Shown here in pieces: positions 1 through 12,879 of a stretch of 64,000 bases of DNA. Position numbers and translations under genes: made by a program. The stretch spans positions 1,922,001 through 1,986,000 of the forward strand of contig JAPMAC010000207.1 in NCBI GenBank assembly GCA_028671895.1, given 5' to 3'. The notes beneath the pieces were generated by a model. That model was not told the DNA's origin and made no database searches. It saw only the letters and a list, made by a program, of their open reading frames with translations. Position 1 is the first letter of the stretch. Every line of letters starts with the position of its first letter. Origin of the DNA: Oenanthe sinensis. Its lineage: Eukaryota; Streptophyta; Magnoliopsida; Apiales; Apiaceae.

Positions 1-160
1 GACTTGAGCTCAAGTAGAACATTTTGGAAGCTGGAAATTTTTCTAAGTACAAAATTTCGACTTGAGTTTCGACTTGAGCCCAAGTAGAATATTTTGGAAG
101 CTGAAAATTTTTCTAAGTACAAATATTCGACTTGGAGCCAAGTAGAAAATTCTGGAAGTT
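1..160. repeat. Imperfect tandem repeat, three copies
   Basis: Three successive copies of a unit beginning GACTTGAG and containing CAAGTAGAA then TTTTGGAAG start at 1, 71 and 129. The third is degraded and truncated. The array may continue left of the window. Its role is unknown; it lies inside element D. Confidence 0.7.
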
Positions 161-239
161 GACACATGGCATCATCTGGGTGGCTGATTTAATAATTAAT
201 TTAATAATTAAATTTTGAATTTAATTATATGAAATATTT

Positions 240-830
240 TGAAAATAATTTTTAAATTTAAATAATTTATTTCTCAAGGTTATTTTATATCTTGAAAATA
301 TTTTATTTTCTTTTAAATTTTAGAGTCAAATATTTTATATTCTTAATATTCTTATTTAAGGATTTTATTAATTTGATCTTTTTAAAACCCAATTTAATTT
401 CTTTTGAGTTCAAATTTCTTGAAAATATTTTGAGAATTATTTTTGAGTTTTAATAATTTATTTTTTATATAGTTTTAATTATAAATCTTATAAAACTCTT
501 TGAAAAATTATTTTGGTTGCAATAATTTATTTTTCAGGAATATCTTAGATGACTTGAAAAATTTATTATTTCCATATCAAAATTATGTTTTCGAATTGTG
601 TTATTTTAATTATAATTTGAACTGTTCTAGATTATAAATTATATAAAATTATTTGGAAATTAACTTTGGTTGAAATAATTTCTTTTTCAGGTCTACTTTA
701 TATAGCTTGGAAAATTTATTATTTCTATATCAAATTTCATTTTCGAATTATTTTATCTTATTTATAATTTGAAATTGAAAAGTTTATTATTATTTATCAA
801 AAATATATTTTCAACTTATTTTGGTTGTTT
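240..830. repeat. AT-rich imperfect repeats, about 150-bp period
   Basis: Blocks containing AATAATTT, a T-run plus CAGG, then TTGAAAA and TTTATTATTT recur near 510-640 and 655-780, with a weaker copy near 250-310. The unit is diverged. No gene is visible here. Confidence 0.5.
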
Positions 831-3800
831 AAATTCCTAAGAAATTAAATACTTCTGTTTGAACAAAATTTTTATTAAGCGAAACAACAGGAGTTGATTC
901 TTCGTTCGTTGAGGACAAACGAACTGGCTGGAGAACATTCTATTGGAACTGAAACCTGATCTTACCATTGGAGATGTATTTCTACATCGGTCTACTTAGT
1001 GGACTTTCTGGTTATTGAAAGGGAATTAGTTCGTTTAGGGAAGAGTCTTCGATCAGTGGTTTTTGAATCAATATCTGAAGGTCTGGGATTTGAAAAGAAA
1101 TTCAGTTTATCTGTCAAGAACCAAAACACTTGAAGATTTGGTTAAAGGACAACAGTGGCTGTATCAGAAACACACAAGGTTTGATTATCACTGACATATG
1201 ATAGTCAAGGGGTTATTGCTACACATACAAAGAAGAGTGATCTTTTCAAGCAGAACATGAGACATTCTATGTCGGGGTCTTTAAGCAGAACAATCAGGTA
1301 TCAATTTGGGTTGAAGCAGGAACATCTTTGCTTATTGAGGTCAAATGCAAGGATACTTCCATGAGTGTTAGTAGAATGGAAATTGATTTGGATCAATTGA
1401 TTATCACTCGAGATGGAATGTTAAGCATCGCACAGGTATACTTTCTAACTAGTTTATACTTGTTTGATTTAATTATAGAGTATTAAGTGCTGAACTGCAT
1501 TATATTATAAGTTTGATGTAATGCATGTCTCACCTTGATTTCTATATAAATTAGATAACTTATGCTAGTTTGTTAGTGTTGCTTGTTTTTCAGTATTTGA
1601 CTTCATGATTAGATCTTATGTGATTTAATGTTTGCTTTACGATAATTGATCATGTTAGCATATAGAGTCTTAGGTATTTGTAGGGGTACATTTACCGGAA
1701 AGAGTATTTGCTGCATGCTAAGTGCCTTGATGTTTACATTGTCAATAATCTGTTTATACTCGCATGGTTGTATTAAATGCTATATCTGATCATGTGCTTG
1801 TTAAGATGAGTTTGTTTCTAATTTGGGAATTGCCTAGGGGTCAGTATAATAAACCATGAATTAAATTTTTAAATCTAAATTGACTCAGGTAATTAGAGAT
1901 AAAATAATGTTAAAGTGAACAACAAAGGTGATTTAGAAGAATTAGGAATCTGAGTGATTGATTCTTCTATGACTACATATTTGTACGACATGATTCTTAT
2001 AGACTGCTAGTCCACCTTATGGTAGGTTGGAATCACTGAGCTCATAGCCAAAACTGCGAGTTAAGGCTGATATAGATGAGGAGTGATCAGTCAAATAAGA
2101 ATGAACATGTTGAACTTAAATGCTTTGTTGTTAACTATGTTTATAAAAATCTCTAACCCTATTGGACTCAATTAAATTGAGGACCACGTGTCTTAATCAT
2201 TTGTGAATGCAGAGTATCTTTCAACATGTACAAGTTATATATCTCAAACATTTCCATGTTCGAGGCATGTAACTACTTTTGCTTTGGTATTCAAATGGTT
2301 AAGCAAGGTTACCTATTTTTCTTGAATGATCTGAAGCACAATATTAAGAAAGTCCTAGGGAATTCTTGGCGAAGGGTTTCCTAATATCAGTTCGAGGATG
2401 AACAGTATTGATCGGGGTCAAGAGAAATAGAAGCTCACTCTACTGGAAGTGAGGTTGTTGCTGACACGAAATGTAAAGCTTATGATGAAGTCAACTATTC
2501 GTTGAAGTTTATCAGAATGGAGTTAGCTGCAACAACAAATGATGCTCTCACACTTGGTTTATCAACTAATACTTGGTTTATCAAGATAACGGATTCGACG
2601 GTAAAGATGAAGTTGGTGAGAAAGGACTACTTCTAATGAAATTCTTTTAAGAAGGACATTAGTGAAGTATGTCAGGTGAAGGGAAGTCAAGTCAAAGGCT
2701 ACCCTGGTTAAGTTTGATGGTTGTTCATGCATTCTTTAGATGAAGCATCTCAGTGATTAATCACATTCAAAAGATTAGGCAGATTGCTGTAAGAACACTT
2801 TGAGGGCAGGTAATGGAATTTGTTGACGAACGAAGTTCTATGTTATGTCTGCACTGAAAGGAGTATTCTAGAGTAAATTTCAGTTTTCGGACTTCATGAC
2901 CAAATGGAGGAGTTAATAGGGAAATCCAGACCTTGAATGGAATTACAAAGATAATGGATAGACTTAAGGTTTCCTATTCACTATGGCTGAATCAGTTGAC
3001 ACAGCAAGTCTAATCAGCAAATGTAAAGAGAAGACATCAAGTAAGATTAATCATGCCTGAAGTCACATGGTGTGATAGAGGGTTATCTTATTTGGAGTTA
3101 AGAACTTACAAAGAAGTTGTGATTGAATTGAGGAGGTCTTAGATGCAGTGAACATCATCATCATCAAGCTCCCTAGCATTCGTTTGATTTTAGCTCTGAA
3201 TTTCTAAAGGTTGACATCCTGTTTAGGGCTCAAGATCAGATGACACCAGATGAAGAAAAGCTGCAAGCAGCATCACAGGGGGAGCATCAGTAAGTTGGAT
3301 CAACTAGTCGTGTTTGATGCTCAAAGGCTAGCAGTGCTCATTGAGTAAGAGTTGAGTTTCTTAGGAGCACTGAGTGATCCAGATTGAGTGATTGCATATT
3401 AGAAAGGAAATTGTCAATTTAAAGATAATGCAAGATGATCTCAATCATAATTGAAGAAGACTACTCTACCCACTGAAAATCTAAGGAAACATTAAGGACA
3501 CATCTGTCATGACAAAGGGTTTTGTGTAACAACATTTCCTAGAGTCTGTTCTTGATGAATCTGGGTAGTAGAGTAGTGATTGGTAGTGCCGTGCATGTAT
3601 AAGAGTATTTCATTGATTTTTCTGAGTGAATTCAATGGAGATTGAAGATGCACTAACTAATCAAGATTGAGTAGGGTTCGAATCAAGGAACTAACTCAAT
3701 TGAACCAGAGGCAGATACACTTAGCACAAGGAATCAATCCACATGAAGACTTGGTATTGATACAGAAGCTGAAGGGTAGTTCGGAGTTTTTGAAGGTTCT

Positions 3801-6700
3801 ACTCTGCTAGTGTCAGGACTACTGATTTCTAGAGTGCTGAGTTTAGTGAAGCTGCTGCCAAGACCAATATCTACAAGGAAATATTTGGGTGTTGAAGGTA
3901 ATGCAGTTTCCGTCTGGATGAGCATGGTATTGTTTCGAGGAACAATGTTAACTGGTAGCTGAAAAGTTATTCCTGTCCAAATGGAGTAAACGTTCGATCT
4001 CGAAAGGAGTAAACGTTCGATCTCTAGGGCAAAGAGGAGTAATTGTTCATTCAACGATCATACACCAGTAAAAGCTCTATTGACTAAGGTATGTCACTCT
4101 AGTCTAATATTGATTTATTTAAATGTAATGTTTATAGAGAGTGTTCATGCTATTTAGATGTCTACGATCTCTAGGAACTGATTAATGTTTGGCTTGTGAC
4201 CACCCGGGACCCAATATTATCGCTATGAGATTACCTATGATCACCCGGGACCTAGGGACCTAACAATGTAGCATCTCTTTGTATAGTCAATTTATATCCA
4301 GGATCTCGTACTTTGTGCTGTCATATGTTATTCATGCTATATGTATCAAATGTTTCAGCATAAATATTTGTATATATTAATTAATTGTAATTTTATTTAC
4401 TTTTAATTGTTTAATGCTAATATTAATGGAACCACTTAATATGTAGTTTAAGTGATGTAATTCATGTCTTTTGCAAAATCCATTAATATTAGTTGTCATT
4501 CTTTTGATATTAGTGATGTCACTTAGAATTTCTGCACTAAGTGATAAAAAGATTATTTCAAAAACACTGATATTGAAAGTAATTTACTACATCGCGAGGG
4601 GTTGTCAAAGATCATAAATTTTAGCATTAATATTTAAAGGTATTTGATCCTTGATGCAACTAGTACCTCGAGCTTACATACATTATGATTGTCATGAGTA
4701 TTTTCAATATGCTTAAGTGATAATTATTGATATGTAGTGTAAGAAGTTAAATGCTGTCATTCGGTCAATGTATGTTCAGTGTTTAGCGGATGCTTATGTT
4801 TTATGCTTTAGAATTACCATGATCTATATTGCAATATGTGTTTGTTTCAAGCGACAAATGGTAATTGTCTAGCATAATGTAAGTATCTTATGTGCTTAAT
4901 TGTTTTGTAGTAAGATGCGTTTTATTACAAAATGATTGAATGATGTTAGTACTTTTGAATGTCTTGTCATTCATATCTTTGATAATTCATTAGTATTAAC
5001 ATATGTTTTTCATTCTTTAGAACTTGAATGCATAAAGAAATTTCTTGTCTATTTCTTGTGAAAAATGTTTTATCTAAACATGCATTCATTTACCAGAGAA
5101 TGAAAAGCCACTAAAAGTTTTCTTTGAAAGAGAACATTTCTTGAGGATTATCTTTCTATTTCAAAATCATATATCCTCTCTCTCTCTAAATGTTTTGTAA
5201 TGAAAACTGTTTTCTCTCCACGATTTGTTTAAATAAAGTTACTTAATAACTTGTAACTTAGGTTGCATGGTATCAGGCTATTTTATTTGAGTAAATTGTT
5301 TTGATCTTGAGGTATCAACCATTGGTAAAACGTTTTTCAAAACTCTTGTTAATGTCTGTTTCACATTGACCTGTAGTATTAAAACAATGGTTGTTTGCTT
5401 TGGGATTAGTACCTTGGACTGTATGACTAAAGCATTCATTCGATTTTTTTTTGTTTTAAGTCGGAGATAATATCCGATAAGAATGAATTGCAAAACAATT
5501 TCTGAAAACATACAGTGAGCAAGATGAAATAGATTTGAGTTATTAATCAAAATGTTTTTGTTAAAAGAGTTGAATTTCAATTGGATATTTGTCTAAGAGA
5601 AATTTAAAAGAACACTTTTGTTAATCTGTTAAACTTTTTTTTCAAAATTGTGAGTTTATGAAATTTGGCTTAATATTCTTTTACCTATTCTTTATTAATT
5701 CCCACATTTTAGCTCTGGTGCATTGTTTCTTGAGGACACATTGCTCCGATGCTATATTTCTGAGCAGGAATAGAGAATAAGTTTAATCATACTCTACCAA
5801 ATTTTATATAGCTCTGGTCAACTCTATCTATTTAGCTGTAATGGCTTGGCCTTAGTGGCTATAGGGGAAGGTCTAGAAGTTGAATAATCCATCAATTTCT
5901 AACCAAGGCCTTAGTACCAAACACTATCATTCTAATTCAAACTTTCAACCCTTGGTGATATAAGGAACTTATGTAGATTAACGGTTGTTAAGGGAGAAAC
6001 TGCACTTGATGCAGCAAATAAGGATGTGTCGGAAGTGCACCCACAGCTCTACCTCTCGAGAAGAAAAGAAGTATACAAATTGAGGTATCTGTATCTCATC
6101 TGTATTCTCTCAAAAGGATGCAGATCTGAAAAGGCAATTCAACCGTTTCTGAATGAACTCTCTCAACAGGGTGATTTCATTGAAAATTCGCTCGTCAGCC
6201 AGAGCACCTTGTAATGAGTCAAGCACACCAAAAGCATTCACGCTGATGGTAATCCTAAAGTTTTTGCTTCTAAGGGATGTTATAGGACCTAACAATTCTC
6301 TAGCCTCTCTTGGGACTTACAATTGTGAGGACACATTGCAAGAAGTGCACATTGTGAGGTATAGATAAAACCCCTAAACTTCTTTGTTTACCATTCATGG
6401 TGAATGAAGTTGTTGAGCCACCTTCACAGGCGTTTGAGGGAAACTTGGATTTCTTGCCATATATTAGAATCCTTGTCAACCTTCCTAGGAGGAACAGTCC
6501 TAGTTCCCTAACGGGATTTCACATCCGCAGAGCAATCTGTTGATGTTGAGAGGCAATCACTAACAGTTTTCCATGACTGAAAATAGTGAGTTAATTCATC
6601 TTCACAGGTGATTGAGAGAGATGTTTGTACACGTCTACTCTCCCAGGAATTCAAATTCTGGAATACATGGATCGCTCAAAACTTAAAGGCATATCACCGT

Positions 6701-6830
6701 CAACGATCCAGTGCATGGACTTGCATATGGGGAGTCGGTTGATGATTAAATAGCTGCTAGTACGCATACCACATTCAACGATCCAGTGCATGGATTTGCA
6801 TATGGGGAGATTGTTGATGCTGAAAGTAGC
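6701..6830. repeat. 75-bp direct duplication in element D
   Basis: The block CAACGATCCAGTGCATGGA starts at 6701 and again at 6776, followed in both by TTGCATATGGGGAG and a GTTGATGAT-like stretch. A degenerate third copy is seen near 6975-7010, and CAACGATCC alone recurs near 7079. Role unknown. Confidence 0.75.
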
Positions 6831-7465
6831 TGAGCAACAACTCGTAGACTATGATTCAGTTGGTTTACCAATTTGATGAGTCTTTTGAGGATCAGGGTGT
6901 TGGGATTTCAGTCACTCCTGGAATGGAGGAGATTCCAATTTCAGAAGGGTTATTCTCCGACGACGAGCCACGTGTGCATGGATTTGCTCATGGTGAGTTG
7001 GGTGACGGCTAACTGAAATCCTGTCTGAGATTCCATCTCAGAACCTAGATCTTTAGTGATCGACAACATGCTACAGTCAACGATCCATAATATCTTGGTG
7101 AAACTAGCATGGATTTACTTGCAGGTACAAATTGCTATAAATGGAATGAGTGCAAGTAAGAGAGAGAAACACTTGAGTGAAGTGAGAGAGTGATACACTT
7201 GAGTGAGAGAAATAGGGAGAGAAATGAGTGGAACACTTATGCTTGAAAGTGTAAACACCAACAGAACGTAGTAGAAGTGAGGAAACCATAGACCAAACAC
7301 TAACCTTGCTACTATGCCTAAATCCTGTTACTGAATTTTCCAGCTCTGGAATGTTGAAGAGATTCTTTTCTGGAAGACAAGCTGAAGAAGAGTCTAGCTG
7401 AAGCTTAGTGGGAATGTCCAAACTATTACCTTTGGATCTATTAATTCGTGTTGTTCTCAATCTCA

Positions 7466-8685
7466 AAGGGGGAGACATTAATTTTTAGGCCTAAGGAGGA
7501 TTTTATATTCAATTGGAGGAGAGTTTCTTTTTCGATTGGATGTAGATGATACTTTTATTGTTTTAAAGGATATTCTCAACTAAGGGGGAGAATTTGGTGA
7601 TACAAGAAACGAGATCTCTTAGTGATACAAGAAATTAGATCTGTCAATCCTATCTTGTGGAGGTTACTTAGAGGATATCTAAAGACACAAGGGTGGATTG
7701 GAGCTTGCATGAACTAAGGGGGAGAATTAGATAAAATTGAAACCTTAGTGATGCAAGGGAGAATTACTAAGGGGGAGTTTCTTAGTAATTGGTTGGAGTC
7801 TAATCCCTAAAGGTGTTGTAGATTTAACTAATTTTTTGTCTGAAGTGGAGAAGTTACTTTTTGTCACTTGGGAAGAAGTTATGGAGAATCTTAACATCTT
7901 GGTTTGCAATGCTATATCTTATTCTGAAAAGATATCTAAGGGATTTTGCTCTATTTGTTTGAAGATCTGTCTTTGGAACATTCTTAGGAGAGGTTCGGCA
8001 GAAGAATTCTTTCTAGCACGATCAATGAATGAAAATGAAGATTTCTTTGAAGAGTATCAACTCAGGGGGAGTTTTTGCTAAGTAGAAGTTTTCTGGGTAA
8101 AGAAGAATGTGAAGGAGATTTTCAAGAGGCATCTGAGAAGTGTCCAAGTGTGTTCTATTTCTTGTTTCAGTGATAGATGAAGTCAGTGGAATAGTGCAGG
8201 GAATAAAGAAAAATATGTTTCCTGGAAATAGAACATCCTGAAGAAAAAGCGAAAATGACTTTCATTCCAAGAGAGAACAACCTTAAGGGGAGAATGAGTT
8301 GACCTCTTATGGGGAACATAGAGAGCTGTATGTTCTAGTTCGAATTGCAAGATAAACAAGAATGATTGTTCAGAAGTCTTTACTAATGATTTGTTTCTTT
8401 ATTGAAAGAACCCCATCTTTGAAGAACATTGAAGTGGAGAAAGCTAAAGGAAAATGAAATTCAGAAATTCATCATTCATTTTCAGCAACTCAGGAAATCT
8501 GGATTTAACTGATTATATCTTTCCAGAACCTTTTGTATATTATTTTCATGTCCAGTACTTTAATTGTTTCTTGTATGTTAGTTGAGTTATCCTCTAGTAG
8601 CTAATTTTATTTAATTGCTTTTGGGGGAGATTGTAAAGGGAAATAGTATTTGATTGCTATTCCATATCAACCAAATAGGGGGAGA
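7466..8685 (+). promoter_or_regulatory. Cluster of polypurine-tract-like motifs
   Basis: Seven or more tracts of the form TAAGGGGGAG or CAGGGGGAG lie at about 7466, 7581, 7715, 7768, 8063, 8284 and 8621, with one more just inside the LTR at 8676. The tract at 8621-8631 directly precedes the LTR and is the expected plus-strand primer. Repeated polypurine tracts upstream of the 3' LTR are a described trait of Sireviruses. Which of them is used cannot be read from sequence. Confidence 0.7.
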
Positions 8686-10144
8686 TTGAAAGGGGAGATA
8701 GGAGTGAAGGGAAGTAACTCACTGCACTTTCATGTGTACTAAAAATGCTAAATGTAATCTCTATGTAATGGTTGATGATAACTCAACAATAGAACAGGAC
8801 ATGTAATAATATGCAGGTGCACAGAAATCTTAGATCACAGAGTTCAGTTAAGACAAAGTGTTAAAGGATCATCTACAGACTTGAAGCTCACTGGAAGAAG
8901 TTCATTAACATGTTCATGCCTCAGTGGAGAATAAAAGATGTTGACATCTATTCAAGGATGTGGAAGCTACAGAAGATTGTCTTAGTCTATGACGATTTTA
9001 GTGCATTACAATCGAAGCAACAAGTAAGGTTTGCAAAGAAGAATGTGGAATCATGTTCGGAATCAAGAGCCCCTATCAAGACTAGTCATTTATGAACCAG
9101 ACCGTTGCATCAAGTGTCAGGACATTGGAGGCAAGCTCTCGTCGGTTAATATGGTTTTAATCATTCTAAAGTTGTTGATTTTCTTAAGTCAAGTGGAGGA
9201 TCAACAAAGGTGGTAAATCAGTGTTGGAGAAATGTCAGCCTAATGGATAAGAGACAGACGGCACAACCTGATTTGATCTTACTAAAGCTTCACAGATTAG
9301 AAGGCCAAATACTTGGACGTGGTGGAGTCACGTATACGGGGCTAAGTATTTGGATAAGGAAGTCTACACAAATTGAAGAGTGGAATGGAAATATTTAATT
9401 TAATTAAATAAAGTATTTATTTAATTATTTATATATTTTATAAATAAAGACATTCTTTATTTATATTATATATATTTATTTAAATATTACTTTTACATTA
9501 AATATTTCTAAAAGCATGCTTGGCACATGACTTTGAAGATATGATTTGAGTGGACAAAAGTAAAAGGTGGAAAAACAAAGAGTAATACCTTTTTCAATAT
9601 ATAAAGAAGAAACCCAAGTCATCATTTTTAGAGGTAGTATTCGGATGAAAAAGAAATGGGGAGAGAGAGAGAAAATTATTTTCTCTCTCCCCCATGGCCA
9701 TACTCCATATCTTGAATATTATGGGGCCATGAATTTCTTTGTTTCACCACTCATCTATTCTTCTATTGTAAACATTGCTAAATCTTGTTTAGAAGATATG
9801 TTTGATTTTTGTCTCCTAGATCTAGAATTTGTAATATTTTTAGAGGAGCCAAAAATCATTTCTTTGTTGTGTTCTTGAGCTTTTGTTCTTGAACTTGTTG
9901 TAGCATCTACCCCACTTCAATGAATATAAAGTTATATTCTTGGATCTTGTTGTGTTGTGTGTTTTGGATGATTTACCGTTCATTATCTTGGTTATTTTAA
10001 TGGTGTTCTTGAGGTTGAAGAAGATGATGAACAGTACCTGGGTTTGAACCAAAGTAATTTTTATGTTGTCCCAAAAATAAATAAAAGTCAGATTTTTATT
10101 TGGGAATCGTATTCACCCCCCTCTACGATCTCCAGGACCTAACA
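8632..10144 (+). repeat. 3' LTR of element D
   Basis: The LTR begins TGTAAAGGG right after a polypurine tract and ends CCTAACA, so it has TG...CA termini and is about 1.5 kb long. The run ATTCACCCCCCTC near its end matches the terminal block of the LTR of element G. An 80-90-bp block at 9061-9150 is also shared with the G LTR (58318-58410). Sequence after 10144 is minus-strand Gag of element C, so D interrupts C here. The open stretch 9567-9878 is LTR sequence and is not called a gene. Confidence 0.75.
9598..9605 (+). promoter_or_regulatory. Probable TATA box in the D LTR
   Basis: TATATAAA lies in the middle of the LTR, which suits the U3/R border of a plant LTR promoter. The transcription start is not mapped. 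Confidence 0.45.
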
Positions 10145-10344
10145 GTCTCTTTTGTTGCGCTAGACTATGGTGGAGTCTTAACAGTGTCATACCAACTCTT
10201 ATCAATAGAAGATTTTAGCTCATAAAAATTGTAATACAAATCATGATAGTCCCTACACATATAAATAGAGTGAAATATGCTACCACAGTGATAACAAGGT
10301 TTCTGTGGTATGTAGTGACTTTTCAGAGTCTGTGAAGGGCTAGA

Positions 10345-11208
10345 CTATGATTTCTTCTCAATTTTTGTTTTACAGTCTATAGCTAAATGGTTGTGGTTAC
10401 CACATCTATAACACTTCTTTCTAAGAGCATTAGGATCCTTTTGATAATTGTTTGCCTTATTAATGCCTTCCTTACCATTCCTATTTCTCCTAGTTTTGGT
10501 AGACTCTAATAAGTTCTCTAGCCTTTCTTTTAACTTCGACTTAGACAAGTACCCTTTATTGATTATTTTCTTAGAATTATTTACTCCTGTTTCATCTATC
10601 TTTTGGTCAACAACAGGGGGACTATTGACAGATGAGTTTCTGGTTTCAGATTTTTCTTTAGGAGTCACAAACTTAACAGGAACAAATGTACTTTTGCCTT
10701 TAGTCTTATTAACTTGGCTAGATTCTTCATTATTATCATTCTCAACAATAGGTCTTTTGTCTTGACTCTTGTGATAGCCTAGACCAGCAGTTTGACACAC
10801 ATTTTGATTATTGAGAATTTCTTGAACTTTTCTACCAGAGTCTGTCCAGACTCTAAACTTGAGTCTCTCTTCTTCTAATTCTTTCTTAACATAGTCATAG
10901 GCCTTCAAGACTTCGGTGTAGTTATGACTATGTTTCTCAGAATCCTTTTTGTATTGTTTCATTAATATTAACCCAGACTCTAAATGATCATTCCTTTTAG
11001 TCAAGATTAAATTTTCCTCTCTCAACCTTTCACTTTCACTAGTGAGAGATCTACATGTTGTCATTATTTTATTAACCTCACTTTGCACAATTTTTATACC
11101 ATCAGAGTCTAAATTAATTAAGGATTCAGGAGTAAAGATTGATACCTGAGTTTTGGGAGATGAGGGTTCTTTGGGAGATTGTGATTTTCTTGAGGAGGAT
11201 GCCATCAA
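10345..11208 (-). pseudogene. Element C Gag, C-terminal half (coiled coil and zinc knuckle)
   Basis: This open segment of 287 codons is in the same frame as the upstream Gag segment and is separated from it by one TAA plus 28 sense codons. Residues about 40-130 are rich in Glu, Lys and Leu heptads and probably form a coiled coil. Near the C-terminus is a zinc knuckle, CYRCGNHNHLAIDC (CX2CX4HX4C). After a TAG the same frame continues to 10145 and holds another knuckle, CYHCGSIFHSIYMC, before a further stop and the break made by element D. Long Gags with several CCHC knuckles and a central coiled coil also occur in elements A and G here. The expected role is RNA packaging. The stops mean this copy is probably not translated whole. 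Confidence 0.75.
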
Positions 11209-11292
11209 TGCTAGATTTTCATAATCAATTTCAGCCTCTAAGCTTGAAGCTGCCCAATCCTTTCCTGTTGATAGAAGTGCTTTTCCTTTTCC

Positions 11293-12351
11293 TTAACTTT
11301 TTGACTTTCTGCATTCACTGGCAAAGTGCCCCAATATTCCACAGTTGAAACATTTGACCTTTGCTTTGTCAAGTTTGATTATAGTACTCTTGTTCTTCTT
11401 AACCTTCTCATCTTCCTTCTTGAATGATGGCCTCTTGCTAAATTTTCTAGTTCTTTTGTTAAATTTCATTCTTTTGAAATTTTTAGCAAACATAGCCATC
11501 ATTTGACTTAGGTCAATCTCTTCATCAGAATCAGAGTCTGTGTCAGTAGACTCTGACTCCACAACAGCTTTACCCTTCTTTCTTGAATCCTTGATTCTTG
11601 CTTCTGTGGGTTGTTCCTGTTGTTCTTTCTCAGACTCCATCAAGAGTGCCACAGATTTTGTCTTCACAGACTTCTTATTCTTCCTCTGTTGCATCTCCAA
11701 ATCATTTGTCTTGAGTCTGCCATACAATTCTTCTTGAGTTAGTTCATCCAAATCTCTAGCTTCCCTTATGGCTGTAGTCTTATTGTCCCACTCTTCAGGA
11801 AGTACTCTCAGAAACTTGGTGTTTGTATCTTCAGAATCATAAACCTTACCAACCATAGCCATCTCATTCAAGAGTTTTGTAAACCTATCATACATCTCAG
11901 TGATAGATTCCCCAGATTTTGCTTCAAAATACTCATACTCTTGAATTAGCAAAGACCTAGCATTCTTCTTGACATCTTTAGTCCCTTGACAGTGCACTTC
12001 AAGTTTGGTCCACATCTCCTTAGCAGTCTTGCATGATATGACACAGTTAGTTAGAACAGAATCCAAACTGTTAAAGAGAATGTTTTTTACTTTTGCCTCC
12101 TTAAGGACATTTTCCTTGTCCTCTTTTGTCCATTCAGCCTTTGGTTTCTCAACAAGGTGTTCTTCAGTTATTTTGCCTTCCTCGTTGATTTGAGGCACAA
12201 TTTTTAAGGGCACATAGGGTCTTTCATGAATTCTCTCAAGATAGTCAGGGTCTGTTGCTTCTAGATGGTGCAGCATCTTATCCTTCCAGTAGGTGAACTC
12301 GTTTCTCTTAAGCATAGGAATCTTAGAATTGCCATCTTTGTTTCCAGACAT
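11293..12351 (-). CDS. gag: Element C Gag, N-terminal capsid and first zinc knuckle
   Basis: This open frame of 352 codons starts 24 nt after the primer binding site, which supports ATG 12351 as the real start. It is a Copia-type Gag (UBN2/retrotran_gag family): conserved W-K-D-K-M near residue 25, a central helical capsid with features such as MWTKLEVHCQGT and GESITEMYDRF, a Lys/Asp/Ser-rich stretch around 250-290, and a zinc knuckle CFNCGILGHFASEC near the C-terminus. It would form the capsid of the virus-like particle in the cytoplasm. It ends at a TAA after CRKSKS, and the same frame then continues into the next Gag segment, so the stop probably cut a longer Gag. Confidence 0.85.
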   Translation of the reverse strand: MSGNKDGNSKIPMLKRNEFTYWKDKMLHHLEATDPDYLERIHERPYVPLKIVPQINEEGKITEEHLVEKPKAEWTKEDKENVLKEAKVKNILFNSLDSVLTNCVISCKTAKEMWTKLEVHCQGTKDVKKNARSLLIQEYEYFEAKSGESITEMYDRFTKLLNEMAMVGKVYDSEDTNTKFLRVLPEEWDNKTTAIREARDLDELTQEELYGRLKTNDLEMQQRKNKKSVKTKSVALLMESEKEQQEQPTEARIKDSRKKGKAVVESESTDTDSDSDEEIDLSQMMAMFAKNFKRMKFNKRTRKFSKRPSFKKEDEKVKKNKSTIIKLDKAKVKCFNCGILGHFASECRKSKS

Positions 12352-12374
12352 CTTTGATCGATTTTAAACGTTAG

Positions 12375-12386
12375 GCTCTGATACCA
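12375..12386 (-). promoter_or_regulatory. Primer binding site of element C
   Basis: The minus strand reads TGGTATCAGAGC, the usual plant Copia site complementary to the 3' end of initiator tRNA-Met. It lies two bases inside the LTR edge at 12389. Confidence 0.9.
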
Positions 12387-12683
12387 ATTGTTTTCCCAGT
12401 TGCACAAGTAGAAGGGGGGGGGGGTTGAATACTTGTGTTCCTTTTTTTTTGCCTGATTTAAAACCAACTCGATATGAATTAATAACAAAGATCAAACACA
12501 AAGATATGAATAAGTACTGTTTGTATTATTGATGATTAAATACAAATCTCTCCTAGGGTGTACACAAACCCTAGAAGCTTCTCTGTGTTTATCACAGCAA
12601 CTCTCTCTATCTCTTATGCTCTCACAAAATTTCACTCAAACAATTATGCTTTTACTTCCACACTTTTACAATTAGGTTACATA

Positions 12684-12697
12684 GAGTTTATATAGAG
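12684..12697 (-). promoter_or_regulatory. TATA box in the C LTR
   Basis: The minus strand reads CTCTATATAAACTC, a good plant TATA box, about 480 nt from the U3 start and downstream of the AGACTCTGA array. Confidence 0.6.
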
Positions 12698-12879
12698 AGT
12701 TGCATATCAACTAATAATAGAAAGATAAATTACAATAGGAACATAATTCTTAATTATTAGTTGATAGTTTCCTTCTAAAATTCTCTTTCCTTCCCATAGC
12801 ATATCTGCAATATATTTATCTTGATCTTCGAAGACTTTCCACTCCTGTGATCTTCTTCCAAATTTAACTTTAAATTTAT

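Larger units (their letters stand above)
1..8631 (+). mobile_element. Element D: decayed internal region of a Sirevirus-like Copia element
   Basis: No open frame of convincing size remains on either strand, and I recognise no protein domain. The region is assigned to a plus-strand LTR element because it ends in a polypurine tract directly followed by an LTR starting TGTAAAGG, and because its last 1.2 kb holds repeated purine tracts of the kind seen near the 3' LTR of Sireviruses. The 5' LTR must lie left of the window. Short open stretches (for example 7836-8081) have no recognisable domain. Between about 830 and 6700 I see only decayed AT-rich sequence with small duplications, such as CACCCGGGACC at about 4200 and 4240. 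It could instead be several merged old insertions. Confidence 0.5.

Noticed and set aside
7104..7478. 124-codon minus ORF in element D
   Set aside because: Low-complexity Ser/Leu-rich sequence opposite a repeat-rich, decayed region; no domain.
9567..9878. 103-codon plus ORF
   Set aside because: Lies wholly within the D LTR and spans its TATA box; no homology recognised.
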